64,000 nt of DNA from Lactarius indigo (GCA_025766275.1 JAFKAC010000055.1:310001-374000); one strand, 5' to 3'; shown: positions 46,101 to 56,919, counted from the stretch's first letter. Notes: generated by a model not told the origin, from the sequence alone. A program made the numbers and translations.

Positions 46101-47603
46101 TGAGTCGTAAATTGGTCTTCTCTCTATAATGCTAATGTAAACTTTTAGGATCGCCTTGAGATCGCCATCAAGGACTTCCTTATGCGGACTGCCAAATGGA
46201 CGCCCCGCTGGTTCAACAAGCCTAAGTTCCACATTCTGTTACACCTTCCAACACATGTCCGGCGCTTTGGTCCCGCTATACTTTTTGCTACGGAGCCATT
46301 CGAATCGTTCAACGCTATCATCCGTGCAAAAAGCATTCACTCTAATCGCCTTGCTCCCTCTCATGACATTGCACTTGCATTTGCTCATGCCAATCGGGTC
46401 CGTCATCTACTCAGTGGTGGCCGTCATCATGTGTGCCCCGGCGAAGAGTTCAGCCGGTACTCATGTTCCTTCAAATCGCTCTCTACCCCAGCACACGTTG
46501 CCGCATCGGGGGTCTCCCTTGATGCTGGTGAGGCAGGAGTATGGCGACGTGGTGCACCTGCGCCACTGAGACTTATTGAAGAACATGCAGTAATTAGAAG
46601 CTATCTTGGGTTGGATGCTCGATCCAATTCCAATCGCTTTGGTACGTGTCTACCTGCCCAGTTATCCGCCTCTAATATCATTATGCACCTTATTCTAGGC
46701 ACGTGTACACGCGATAAACTGAAACCTCGTTCATATGATCAAACAAGAGCGTATAAGTATTTCCCTACAGTCTCGGAATGGCTGTCAGCAACAACAAACC
46801 CATGTGCACGAGATCGGCTGACCGCCACCAATACCTCGATGGTGTTGACAAATGGTGACGCTTGCCAAGTCAATGACTGGGTCTTGATCGACCCACCTCA
46901 TGCTGAAGGCCAGAGGCGATCTGTGGCACAAGTACACGAAATCATTCAATTTATCGGATCAAGTGCACAACAGGCGTCACGGCCAGATGCAATCTTATTG
47001 CAACGTGCAAATGCCACATGGGATGGCGATGCTCAGCCATATCGAATGCCAGTGGTGGTGCCCTCTGATAATTGGGAACTTCTTCAGATTACGGTACGTC
47101 ACTTTGGGTTGTGTATGAACGCGATTTCTGATGCTTCCACTGTGGCCCTCTAGGACATTCTGTCCACCGTGAACGTTCAACACCGGTGCTATAATCATGG
47201 ATGCAAAGCATCTGGCGTCGAATATATTTATCAGGAGCGGCAAGTGACAACACAGACAAGACGCGTTATCGAGCACATCAATCCATCAGATTGTGTCCTT
47301 AATACTGCCCGGATGCGAGACGCCGTGCAACTGGACACCTTCCGATTCCAGATTGATCCTACTTCAATTTTGTTCACTGACGCCATTCTTGAAGGTGCAC
47401 AGAAAGAATTCGATTCTCACTCAGCAAGGTTGGGAGCAGGAGCTCTCACAGGAGGATTATTATCGATGGTTGGGCCAGATCGGTCAGGACGGCGGAGAGG
47501 ACGAGGAGCTAGCAGTCCTCAACATAGCACAAGCCGAGGTGGCGGTCCACCCACAGGACATTCATGTGGACCATCACCTTTGAACGTAGACTCATCTGTG
47601 TAG
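43190..47603 (+). CDS. Plavaka-type transposase
   Basis: A large transposase with roughly eleven introns, all joining in frame. The N terminus has a C2H2-like finger (FVCRVCRDARSHTRSKALRH then AKSAHH). Next come PWPDKI, the insertion-domain blocks YVNSLADIIAQEM and WHARHWHQDANPMQLTPM, and the typical KKWNKHNSFLFSAAGLPRAL and YNIHFLCTSNLAPPLEM. The core follows with LLGDNPMQSELSCHVGPGGK and CRICNVKG, VWRIKGLDPHADTPVEVLHT, and KPKFHILLHLPTHVRRFGPA with LFATEPFESFNAIIR. A C-terminal cysteine/histidine patch CYNHGC follows, then a basic tail. These blocks are those of Plavaka proteins, whose catalytic fold is RNase H-like (family knowledge). ATG 43190 is the only one before the first intron in frame. 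It is probably active, since no lesions were found. Confidence 0.85.
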
Positions 47604-47970
47604 AATCTTATCATATTATATCGTTTGTTTTCCTTCTGAGCTCAGTGGCGCTCATGCCGTGGATACAAGTCAGACCAACGTCACAGTAACACAGTCACAG
47701 CCTGTCTCGATTGTTTCTTGTCTCCTTCCTCACCCACCCCACACACACCGTCGATGAATAGCGTGGGGCTTGCAACTTTTCTAAATCAAATGCGGTGAGT
47801 TTGAACCAACATCAGTTCGGTGTTTCAATCAGCTAACCGCAGTGGCTAGCCCAGTAGGTGCACGGCCGAGCCACTATACCACACTCAGCAACTCAGAACC
47901 CCCTGAAAACGAACCAACCTCTTTGACGAAGAAGCAGGAGTTTTGCCTCCTGCTTTTACAGTCAATACTT

Positions 47971-49728
47971 ATGAGCTCAATGGACACTCAGTTTGTCTTC
48001 CCTCAAGTTCAAGTTCCCAACGCGACTCGGGCTTCCTGTGCTCCCCCTCCACAAGGAAGCTCACCACCTTCTGGCCCTTCAGGTTCGACTGGTCCAAACC
48101 CAACGACTCATTACACGACCCCCCCGCATGCTCCCAGCACTCAGAGGGCGTTTCATCCACTGGGCCATCACATGCAGACTCCATGGAGCCCATGTCGTAC
48201 CTCACCACCTCGTATACCTTCCCCTGGCTCCAACCAAACGTCCCCTCTGTATGACCCCACCCTTTCAGAGTCACCCAGAAGAACCGGTCTCAATGCACCT
48301 TTTGTCGACATGGTTGCAAATGACTTTGGTTTTGGTGACCGTGACCAGGAATTCCGTGCAGGTCTTCATTCCTTCGCTCGAGTAAGTACTGTATCTAACA
48401 GCCTCTAACCGACTAACAAATATGAAGATGGGCAGAGACTTGTCCAAATCAGACCTCGCAACGCGCATGTATACTCTGGGAATACTTTACGAGATTATGA
48501 GGGAGCTACGGAACCGTGCAGAGTCATTGCAACGGTTCGAAATGATGATAACGGACGTGTCTGCCCGACTCGAAGACACCTTCAACCTCACGTCTGAGCA
48601 GAAGGTATGTTATCTGTATTATTTCCTTGTCTTTCCAGCTCCATTGAATGGCCTGCAGACGAATATCCGTCTTATCACTGGGGAAATAATTTTCGAACCA
48701 AAGCGCATCTCATACATGCAGATTCACTTGGATGTCGAGGTAATAAAGTTTTTCACGCATCCAATTATGGTGTAATTGACATCTCATAGGCAAGGATTCG
48801 CGAAAATCAGAAGGATCTCCAATTCACAAACATCTACTGCAACCTTTCCCGTCAGAAGTTGTTGATGAGCGCAATCAAGCGCACATGTTCCAGTGTGCGC
48901 AACGGATATCGTGAAATGGTATGTTCCGATCTAATATCCTACCAGAGTGCTACTTATATATTTGCAGATCCGTAACAGTGTCGATGATGACGACAGCAAG
49001 AATTCCACCCTGAATGATTTTGTTTATGAAGTTGCCACCCGTTTCCATCCATCAAATGTTGCCCGCGTCATCAATACACACACCATTCAACACGTGGCAA
49101 TCCTGGTATGTAACAGTACTCAGTATAATGCCGTCTCTCATCAAACCCTCTAGCGCTGTTTTGCACTTGAGAATCCTGACCTCCTTGGCGCTGGAGAAGC
49201 TGAAGATGAAGACGATGACTACGTACCAGGGGGCAGCACTGGCCCCAACACAGAAGCTGGAGACGGCGATGGACCAGCAGACCTATTGCGTCCAGGGAGT
49301 GCTGCATCAACTGCCAGTGGCCCACGTGGAAAGAAGCGTAAGCGTGTCAACCGTCAAAAATGCGGCGATTTCTGGAGCATGGTTGAGAAGTGGTTTGCTG
49401 CACGCACAACCTTAGAGCAATATGGTCCAGCATGGAACAGTCCTGGCTGGAAAGCGTGAGTAGCTTTCTCAACTCCTCATATGCCGCTTGCTCACTATTA
49501 TATTCTAATGTGCCAAGGTATATCAAGGAAACTGTAGATAATGACCATATCCGCTTCCAGCCGCGCACTGTCGAAAATCCATACCTTGCAGACTTTGAAC
49601 CAGGCAGCTGCTGCATAGGCACCGGCACAGTTGACACCGAAGGGCCAGGGAACACAGCAGCTGCATCTGCAGGGGGGTCCATGTTCCGAGCTGCAAGTGC
49701 AATGGCGTCTGTCCTTGACAGCCTTTAG
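47971..49728 (+). CDS. Second protein of the transposon, unknown family
   Basis: Six to eight exons joined by frame encode about 450 residues. Proline/serine-rich N terminus from ATG 47971 (MSSMDTQFVFPQVQVP), then FVDMVANDFGFGDRDQEFRA. A helical region follows with ATRMYTLGILYEIMRELRNR and FTNIYCNLSRQKLLMSAIKR. After an acidic stretch (EAEDEDDDYVPGG) comes a basic, probable nuclear-localisation segment (GKKRKRVNRQK), then CGDFWSMVEKWFAARTT. It ends with a glycine/alanine-rich tail at TAG 49728. I do not recognise a named family. Its place, 370 bases after the transposase stop and inside both terminal repeats, parallels the accessory DNA-binding protein (TnpA) of CACTA elements; that role is inference. 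Confidence 0.7.
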
Positions 49729-50369
49729 GGTTGAATGTCGTACTTCTTTGTATTCAGAGCATCGTTTACCTGTACATACATGAATCTATTGCTGTTGGTT
49801 AAAGCAGCCGTCTCTATCTACTACAAACTGTGCTTCAATTTGGTGTGATTTGAGGTTTGTGACCTTGCGGCGTAGGGATGTCCTTGGCCACCCCTCAGGT
49901 TGACTTTGAATGTACTCAACAGTTGTCGGGCCTTGGCACTGTGGATGGACAATATCAACAGTAAGGCTGTGGTGAACCCCATCCGCAGTGTGCTGTCCAC
50001 GCCATGCATGTGCCTTCCACTGGGATAGACAGATGATGAAATTCCAGATAGCATTCGGATCAATCTGGCACTAACCGATATTGGCGGCAACGACAGCCTC
50101 AGGTTGGTTTTGCTCCAGCCTGAGTGTGATTCGCCCTGTATCCATAAGCGACGTTTAGAACCATCCAACAATACAATCTCAGATAACCGGAAAGTGAAAG
50201 CCCTGCAACGATCTGTACCACTTCCGCAGGATACTCAGTTGCAACCGGAACGGACCGCAGTTCCAACAGCTGTCAGCCCACAGTCGTTGTATTCACTAAA
50301 ACGTTTATTATCCATCGTTCATCCTGCCATCCAGTGGCCTAAAACTGCCGTAGGTTGTAATTAGAGCAT

Positions 50370-50401
50370 CCTCAGGCTGCTTTTCCCAGGGCAGCCTCAG
50401 G
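50370..50401. repeat. Perfect hairpin at the right transposon end
   Basis: Two 11-base arms, cctcaggctgc (50370-50380) and gcagcctcagg (50391-50401), flank a 10-base loop and overlap the inner part of the right terminal repeat. No such hairpin exists at the left end. Confidence 0.85.
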
Positions 50402-50425
50402 ACGGTTTCACCGGTTGGCCGTGTA
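50386..50425 (-). repeat. Right terminal inverted repeat of the transposon
   Basis: The inverted partner of 42762-42801, 38 of 40 bases identical. It ends CCGTG followed by TA. The adjacent inner sequence forms a hairpin with part of this repeat (50370-50401). Confidence 0.95.
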
Positions 50426-50847
50426 AAGGATAGTCGGCTTGGCTCTGACCTAGCCTTTTCAACCCTGTACAGTAATTATTTTTTATTTGAGCCATTTTAT
50501 TCCGGGACAGTATCATAAATACAAGAATCTGTACAGTATTTGCGTGCGTTATTCGAGAAGTCAATTCAGGGCCGAATGTTGGCACTAGCTCGATGTCCCA
50601 GTGGTCCCGAGAACTGATCCGGTTTCAGTCATTGCGATCTAATTTTCACTCAGGGGAGAAATGTCTAGGATCACTGTGTGGTGGGAGACATCAGGAAGCC
50701 TGGGATTTGGCTCCCGGCCCCGTCACAACGGGTACAGTAGCATAGACATGGAGTTCGGAAGCTTGATTCTTTTTGTCTCCATACTCAGGGCAACAACCAT
50801 ACGGTATGCCGATAATAACGGGAAACAACCAGACCCCTGCCGGTTCC
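50426..50847. other. Spacer between transposon and cyclophilin H
   Basis: It holds the 3' flank of the minus-strand cyclophilin gene. A retroelement-like or coding motif is not visible. Confidence 0.5.
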
Positions 50848-51817
50848 TTACATCTCTCCGCATTCTAAAGAATTTGACAATAAAATCAGTAAATAACCCT
50901 CTCCGATCTAGGGCCATGATCATACCAGTAATTTTTACAGCCAGCTTGGGCCGGTTATTTGGCCCCGTCGGCACATTTTCTATCTTGCGCAATGTGAGCA
51001 TCCCGTCGATCACCTTGCCAAACACGACGTGCTTCCCGTCGAGGAAATCGCACGGTGCCGTCGTGACAAAGAACTAAGACCCGAATATCAGTAGCGTGCG
51101 ACGCGAGAAGTTTGCTTTGGACGAACCTGACAGCCATTCGTATTGGGTCCTGAGTTGGCCTATTTCAGAGTGAGCAACCAACTCCCCAGCACGCTAAGGT
51201 ACTTGCCATTGACAAAAGACCGGGACCAGTGTGTTTCACCTGGAAATTTTCATCCTAAAGGACGTTGTCGAGTGAAAAATTAAATCAGCAGAGGGAAACG
51301 CACAGGGAACTTGTCGCCATATATCGAGAAGGATCCCGTCCCATCCCCCTTGAGGAAGTCGCCGCCTGTTCTGCTTGTATCGGTCGCGGCTTTCAAGGAA
51401 CGCCGTTATTCTTACCTTGACACATAAAATTTGGGACGCTATGCAATTTCGTTAAATGTTGAATGTTCAGACAGAACAGGACGAGGTATGCACTCACACA
51501 CTATCAACATTGACTGGTCAGTAAACGTGAGACAATTCGGAGGCACCAGCGCAAGAGATAACCTCACCGATGGAAGGTAGCACCTTTGTAGCCCTGCGGT
51601 CGCGAGTTTACCCTGTACTCTCCCGTGCAGAGCTGGCGAAAGTTCTCTGCGGTCCTATGTGGGTGGCGGATAGTGTCAGACGAATCACGTCGAGACGACG
51701 CAGGGCAACGAACTTTGGGACGACATCGCTGAAGAGCTCCATCTTTAACCTCCCTGCGGGGGTCTCCCCGATGTTTATATCCATAAAGACGATTGGTCGC
51801 TGCGCTGAGGACGACAT
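50848..51817 (-). CDS. PPIH: Cyclophilin H (spliceosomal peptidyl-prolyl isomerase)
   Basis: Peptidyl-prolyl cis-trans isomerase of the U4/U6.U5 tri-snRNP, where it binds Prp4/Prp3-type proteins (family knowledge). Exons joined by frame give [109 protein letters not shown] and [18 protein letters not shown]. The last exon is only 17 bases (50848-50864) and supplies the conserved ECGEM ending. The length, about 175 residues, is normal. The active-site residues of the [22 protein letters not shown] and [13 protein letters not shown] blocks are present. Intron 51160-51206 has GC-AG ends. It is divergent from Dib1, 117 bases apart. A decayed inverted copy lies at 53684. Confidence 0.93.
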
Positions 51818-51934
51818 AGTGTGTGGGGAAGAACCGCGCCCGCTGTCGCTGTTTGTCGGACGCGCCGGTCCGGGTTCCCCCTTGCGTTGTGCGCCTCGTT
51901 CTGCTATCCTCTTGTTCAAAACCCCCAACCCAAA
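51818..51934. promoter_or_regulatory. Shared divergent promoter of cyclophilin H and Dib1
   Basis: Only 117 bases lie between the two start codons, so one region must serve both genes. I see no clear TATA box. The sequence is GC-rich with a pyrimidine/adenine stretch before the Dib1 start (acccccaacccaaaatg). Confidence 0.75.
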
Positions 51935-52660
51935 ATGTCGTACTTTCTGCCGCATCTCCCTTCTGGCTGGCACGTTGATGAGGCGATCAAATCCGAAGAG
52001 GACCGCGTCGTTGTCATTCGCTTTGGGCACGACTGGGATACGCAGTGCATGGTGATGGACGAGACGCTCTACTCCGTCGCTGAGAAAGTGCAGAACTTTG
52101 CCGTCATCTACCTCTGCGACATCACGGAGGTACCGGATTTCAACAAGGCGCGTCTGCCTTTTATCTTCTTTCATCCTACCCGTAGACTTACTAACCCGTG
52201 TCACCCACGAACGTAGATGTACGAGCTGTATGACCCTTGCACCGTGATGTTCTTCTATCGGTTCGTAACGCGGCATCGTGTAGACGGAACTAGGCTGACC
52301 CCCGTCCAACTCCAGTAACAAGCACATCATGATCGACTTGGGGACTGGTAACAACAATAAGATGTGAGTCACTCTCCTACTGCCGCGGCGACCATCATCG
52401 AATGTTGAACTCTACTCGGCATCAGTAATTGGGCTATGGATAACAAACAAGAGGTACGTCTCCAGTTTCGCTTTTCAAAGGGATCTCCAACTGACGCATT
52501 CACAAGTTGATTGATATCATAGAGACAGTTTACCGCGGTGCGTCCAAGGGACGCGGTCTCGTCGTTTCACCGAAGGGTATGTGTCCACTCTGAATCTACT
52601 GTACTTCACATCGGCGCTGACATACACCCGAAAGACTATTCCACACGCTACAGGTATTAA
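51935..52660 (+). CDS. DIB1: Dib1/Dim1 (U5-15kD), spliceosomal thioredoxin-fold protein
   Basis: A highly conserved 142-residue tri-snRNP component that is released before spliceosome activation (family knowledge). Exons read [104 protein letters not shown] and a last exon ending DYSTRYRY before TAA at 52660. The length and every conserved block agree with the family. The intron between DFNK and MYEL (52148-52216) begins GCGCGT, a GC-AG intron; no GT donor nearby keeps the frame. Its start lies 117 bases from that of cyclophilin H, another tri-snRNP protein. Confidence 0.95.
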
Positions 52661-53004
52661 GGAAGCGCCAATCTCTTATGCCTTCGTCTTTTCCTCTGTA
52701 AAGTAATTTCATAGTCGAGAATTCCCAATTGATAGAATGCAACAAGATTTCTCATTAGTAGCCCCGGTGGATATGACCAACGGCGCCATTGTCTTAACAA
52801 ACTAGGGATTTATACCTACACTATTATAAATTTGATGGGGATACATGGGCAGAACCAGATGTGCCATATAGCGAAAGTACATTCACGATGCGACTCAGGA
52901 TCTCCTGTTCAAACATGAGGTCACCGAGGCCAAAATGAGCCTACGCACGCCGGGTTTGACACTTTACAACTCACCTTGCGGCTAGGATGCAACACCCCTA
53001 CTCG
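52661..53004. other. Convergent spacer
   Basis: It lies between the stops of Dib1 and Dph3, which face each other. No gene is seen. Confidence 0.6.
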
Positions 53005-53395
53005 TCACGCAGTGGCAGCAACGAGCCTCGGCTTCTCTGAAATAGCCAGATTCTCCATCGCGTCCTCGAACGCGTCTTCATCATCGCTGTCCACCCCGTC
53101 GTCTTCTTCCTGCTCACTTGCACCGGCGTCCTCGTCATCGGGCGGTTCATCCTCAAAATCAAGCTACGATCATCAGAATTCCGATTTTATGGATCGGGCG
53201 TAAGCTACGCACTGGGTCGTAAATGACACGAATTATGAGGCTACAACTCGGACATGTCGCGATGTCCTCACAGTTCGCTAGTTGCTTGCGCGAAATTTCG
53301 AAGCGGTCTCCGCACGGACATGGGTAGTGGAACACTCCCTTCTCTTCGTCCCAGGCCATATCCTCAATTTCGATCTCGTCGTAATAGGCACCCAT
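53005..53395 (-). CDS. DPH3: Dph3/Kti11, CSL-type zinc protein
   Basis: Electron donor for diphthamide synthesis (with Dph1/Dph2) and Elongator partner in yeast (Kti11). Exon 1 starts at ATG 53395 ([18 protein letters not shown]) and holds the CSL finger: [16 protein letters not shown] and [14 protein letters not shown]. That gives the CxC...CxxC ligands for zinc/iron. One GT-AG intron follows after YDP. The second exon encodes an acidic tail [20 protein letters not shown] and ends RLVAATA before TGA. A GTG six bases upstream extends the frame but ATG fits the family. The protein is about 115 residues, longer than the yeast protein because of the acidic tail. Confidence 0.92.
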
Positions 53396-53683
53396 GGGCA
53401 CTAGCTTTCAAGTTGGAGTATGGTCAAAGCTTTACAGTGAAAAGTGACTCGGACCACCGGATCTCCCCCGACTTGATTAGTAAGCATATGAGGACGGCAC
53501 GGCGAATGCCGTGCCTTTCTTATCTTCTATCGTCGCCCGTAACCACAATCGAGCTAGCACACAGAATGACAACTAGCTCCTTGAACATCGCTGCAGGGGC
53601 CCACATACTCTTTCTCATCGAGTCAGTTTAGGCCAGGTCAATTCTTGTGTCAGCTGTCTGGCGAAGGTCTGGTGATCGATCAG

Positions 53684-54207
53684 TCCGAATTTTATGTGTC
53701 GAGGTGAGAAAACTTTGGTGTTCCTCGAAAGTTGCGACTGATACAGGCGAAAATTGCCGTTAGTTCCTCAAGCGGAACGGCACTGTGTCGTTCTCGATAG
53801 ATGGAGACAAGTTTCCTGTACGTTTCCCAATCGCAATTTTTGCCGTCACTTCTCCCACCCGACGACTTACCCCCCCCTGCCCACATGAAAATTTCCAGGT
53901 GAAACACACTGATCCCGGTCTTCTGTCAATGACGAGTATCGTAGCGTGCTGGTTGTTGATAATCGCTCTGAGATAGGCCAACACGAATGACTGTCAGGTT
54001 CGCGTCCAAAGCATGACATTTCCCCACGCCGTACCTATCTGATTGTTGGGCCTTAGTTCTTCATCATGACGGCATCGTGCGATCCTCTCAACTGGACGCA
54101 CGTCGTGTTTGGCATGATTGATGGGATGCGCGGCTCGACCTTGCGCGATGTAGAAACCGTGCCGAGAGGGCCAAATAACTTGCCAAAGCTAGCCGTTGAC
54201 ATTACTG
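53684..54207 (+). pseudogene. Decayed cyclophilin H copy, inverted
   Basis: It matches the middle and end of the cyclophilin H gene on the opposite strand: NFMCR-like start (53690), GTVSFSIDGDKFP, VKHTDPGLLSM, then FFIMTASCDPLNWTHVVFGM and GPNNLPKLAVDIT. The exon-intron order is kept (gtacgt and gtgaga-type donors), so this is a genomic duplication. The [12 protein letters not shown] exon, the N-terminal half and the conserved catalytic blocks are missing or altered. Confidence 0.85.
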
Positions 54208-54486
54208 GTACGATCACGGCCTCTAGATCGGTGAAGGTTATTCGCTGATTTATCATTAGGACCCTAGGATATGGAAGGAGTTGGGAGGGCCTGATTGTGC
54301 AGTTTCCTGTTAGTTTCGGCATAACTGCTTTGGAATATAAGTATTCAAAACTGCTGTAAATGATATACAGGGATATGACTAGGAACTGAGAAGCTTCCTA
54401 TATGTGGACCCATAGCAAAAGACAAACTATCCATATCTCAAAATTGCGAAGCTCTGCTATGACTTCATCACCAGACTACTGATCAC

Positions 54487-54638
54487 AGAATAGCCTTTTT
54501 AGCCAAGAATATTGCCCTTGCTTACTCATACAATTGAATCCCTTGAAGTACGTGGTGTTTCAGATTGACCACATATTTCATAAGATTCAATTGTATTGAA
54601 GAAGCAAGAACAATATTCTTAGTTACAAAGGTTATTCT
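54487..54638. repeat. Imperfect inverted repeat, MITE-like
   Basis: Arms of about 53 bases (54487-54539 and 54585-54638) match in inverted orientation with some mismatches, around a 45-base spacer. The left arm begins agaatagcc and the right arm ends ggttattct. No protein is encoded. Similarity extends weakly outward. Confidence 0.75.
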
Positions 54639-54639
54639 G

Positions 54640-56919
54640 AGGTTACAAGAGGTGATCCACATTGTGACACAGTTGTTTCTGGATGTCACACTTTTGTAAG
54701 GTTTTGTAAGTTCACGGGAAGCTTGCTTATTATGGCAAGACCCATGAAAGTCCATGTTCACTGATATAAATACAGGTAAGCAGAACCTATTGGTTTTTGA
54801 TCAACACCAGTTATTTGAAATACACCCACATCATCTCTGCTGTTGGCAAGGCAAATCGGATCTGCTGGACAAGAAAAGCAGCTGATTTTGGAGTTGATTT
54901 TCACTCTCTGGCGGGGTGCCGCCCTGCGCGGCTCTTACGTATTTTCGATCCATTTTCTTGCGTTCAACACCCACTTTGAGGCTCGAAGACCGCGTGGAAC
55001 ACGTCCCACTGGCAGTACAGTGAAACACGACTCTTTAACACCTGCGCCATCCCCGCCGTGCATAGAGGTGGGCATGTGGCGTCTAGCATCCAATGGAGAC
55101 GAACGCCATCGCACATCCATCCGTGATTCACTGTCGCCGACCGCCAACCTCATCCGGAATTCGTTGCTTTTTTCCTTCTCCACCCAATACCCCCTCTGAC
55201 CAGTAAGTCTTCTCGGGCCTACGCAAAGAAATGACCTAACTTGTCGGAGTTTCTCACCAGGCTCATATGTATCTCAAGGATATAAAACTGAACGTCAGGA
55301 GGGGGTGGTTTTCAACGCGTGGGGTCGGGCGTGAACTTCCCGAAGACCCGTTGGGGCCACTTTCGATACTCGGTTTCAATAGCATATCTTCCGCCCGTCT
55401 TGCACATTCACCTTCTAGATTTTTCTATTCCATCACCTCACGGCCTCTATGCAGGTCGACATACTGCGGTGTTCGCCATGCCTGCGGCATAACCCTCTCT
55501 TGGGCAGCACCCTCAAAAGAAGTACACTCAGCGTTCGGCGCTCACTGCGCCGTCCCAACTTCAACACTTGACGAGAAGCCAAGCTACTCCCAGGATGGGA
55601 GTGGGGGGCTAGGAACACGTAGATTAAAGGCGAACGCGGACATAGTATACTTGTTATGAAGTGCCACATAGGGTTATCTGCCTTGAGGCACACGATAACT
55701 GATTTTAAAAAGGAAAAAGAAGTCATATTGTGCTGGCGACGAGATAACATCCCTGAGAACAGTTAGTACTACTAGTGTGGTATAAAGGTTCCGCCAGAGC
55801 AAAGGCTGCGTAGTGAATCAAGTACCAAGTATCAGGGAACGTGATGGAAATAGTGCGTCCAAGTCCGAGTATGTGGTTCTTTCTGCACGGAAAGGCCACC
55901 AACAAGGAAACTGGCACTCCCAGGCTCCCAGCCGGATGTTTCATTTCGCCTGAGCGTGACTTGGCGAGCGAAATCGACCGCCATTTCCGACGGAACCACA
56001 GTACTTCTAGCGCCTTCTAGCGCCTTCATTGAAGAATATTTGCTGTCGGTGTGCTGGCGGTCATTCGGTCTGGAATCGTCATATCTTGGGGACGCCCGCA
56101 CCTAAGCACCCGACTACCAATCCGAAATGGTGTTGCTAAATGTGTAACTTGGATGGTGCCGCGACTGCCATGGGTGGAAGTCTAACCATTCAGTCAAATA
56201 CGTGAGGGGAGGGTCTACGGGGAATATTAGAAACTTTGCTCACATGTCCTATCATGCCAGTAGATGCGTCTTCGATTCCGCGGCATAGCTAACGCAAATC
56301 CTGAGGTGCAAAAGGTGTCGTTTGGAGAAAATAACTCGACCACAGTCCAGGTACCCAGAAAATTTGTGATCTCCGCGGAAATAAAATAATACGCCATGCT
56401 AGCAAGGTGCACGAGAGATTCAATAGCCAAAAATTGCACATGAACTCTCGCCGCAAAGAATCCGAACGCGGGAGAGCCAAAAGCGTTAGGTATAAGAGGA
56501 TAGTGGGCGCCAATGAAGAGGCCCGGCGTTAATTAATGTAGTCCCATACATTCGAAGGCATTCTCGAATTTCCACTAGCAACGGCCAGCTCACATCTTTG
56601 GTATCTGGATTTGTTCGGGTTTAGATTGGAATACAAGGGTCCGCGGGAAACGGGAAAAAACCTCTCAATGGCGGATACGAACCACGATGCATCTTCGGAG
56701 ATTGCCGAATCCAGTTGGACTCTTTCGTATAGATCGGACTTCACTTGATCGTTTCAATAACCGCGGTGGGTTACTTCTGCTGCTATCAGGGCTGCAATGT
56801 ATTTTGTTGGTGGCATGTTTTCTGCCGCCCGGCTGATGGATGACACAAGGGATGACAAAAACTTTTGTCAAGATCTTAGTCCTTATGTCATAGTGTTTAC
56901 TCAATTATACTACTTGTCC
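54640..56919. other. Long spacer without recognised genes
   Basis: About 2.3 kb. The frames at 54843-55199 (plus, 118 codons), 55267-55659 (plus) and 55433-55750 (minus) have no motif I know and overlap on both strands. It may hold a decayed gene, but I cannot name one. Confidence 0.45.

Larger units (their letters stand above)
42764..50423 (+). mobile_element. Complete Plavaka-type (CACTA-like) DNA transposon with two genes
   Basis: About 7.66 kb bounded by 40-bp inverted repeats, starting CACGG and ending CCGTG, with TA on each side as possible target-site duplication. Inside, both on the plus strand, are a multi-intron transposase (43190-47603) and a second gene (47971-49728). Subterminal 10-base motifs CCTCAGGTTG occur near both ends in opposite orientation, as in CACTA elements whose second protein binds subterminal repeats. 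The transposase matches the Plavaka superfamily of basidiomycetes by its conserved blocks. Only two mismatches separate the two repeats, and neither gene shows a stop or frame break, so the insertion may be recent and the element autonomous. It lies between a peptidase pseudogene and cyclophilin H. Confidence 0.85.

Noticed and set aside
51575..51600. 18-base intron in cyclophilin H suggested by gtaaac...ccgcag
   Set aside because: The sequence is in frame and encodes the expected [10 protein letters not shown] segment, so it is exon.
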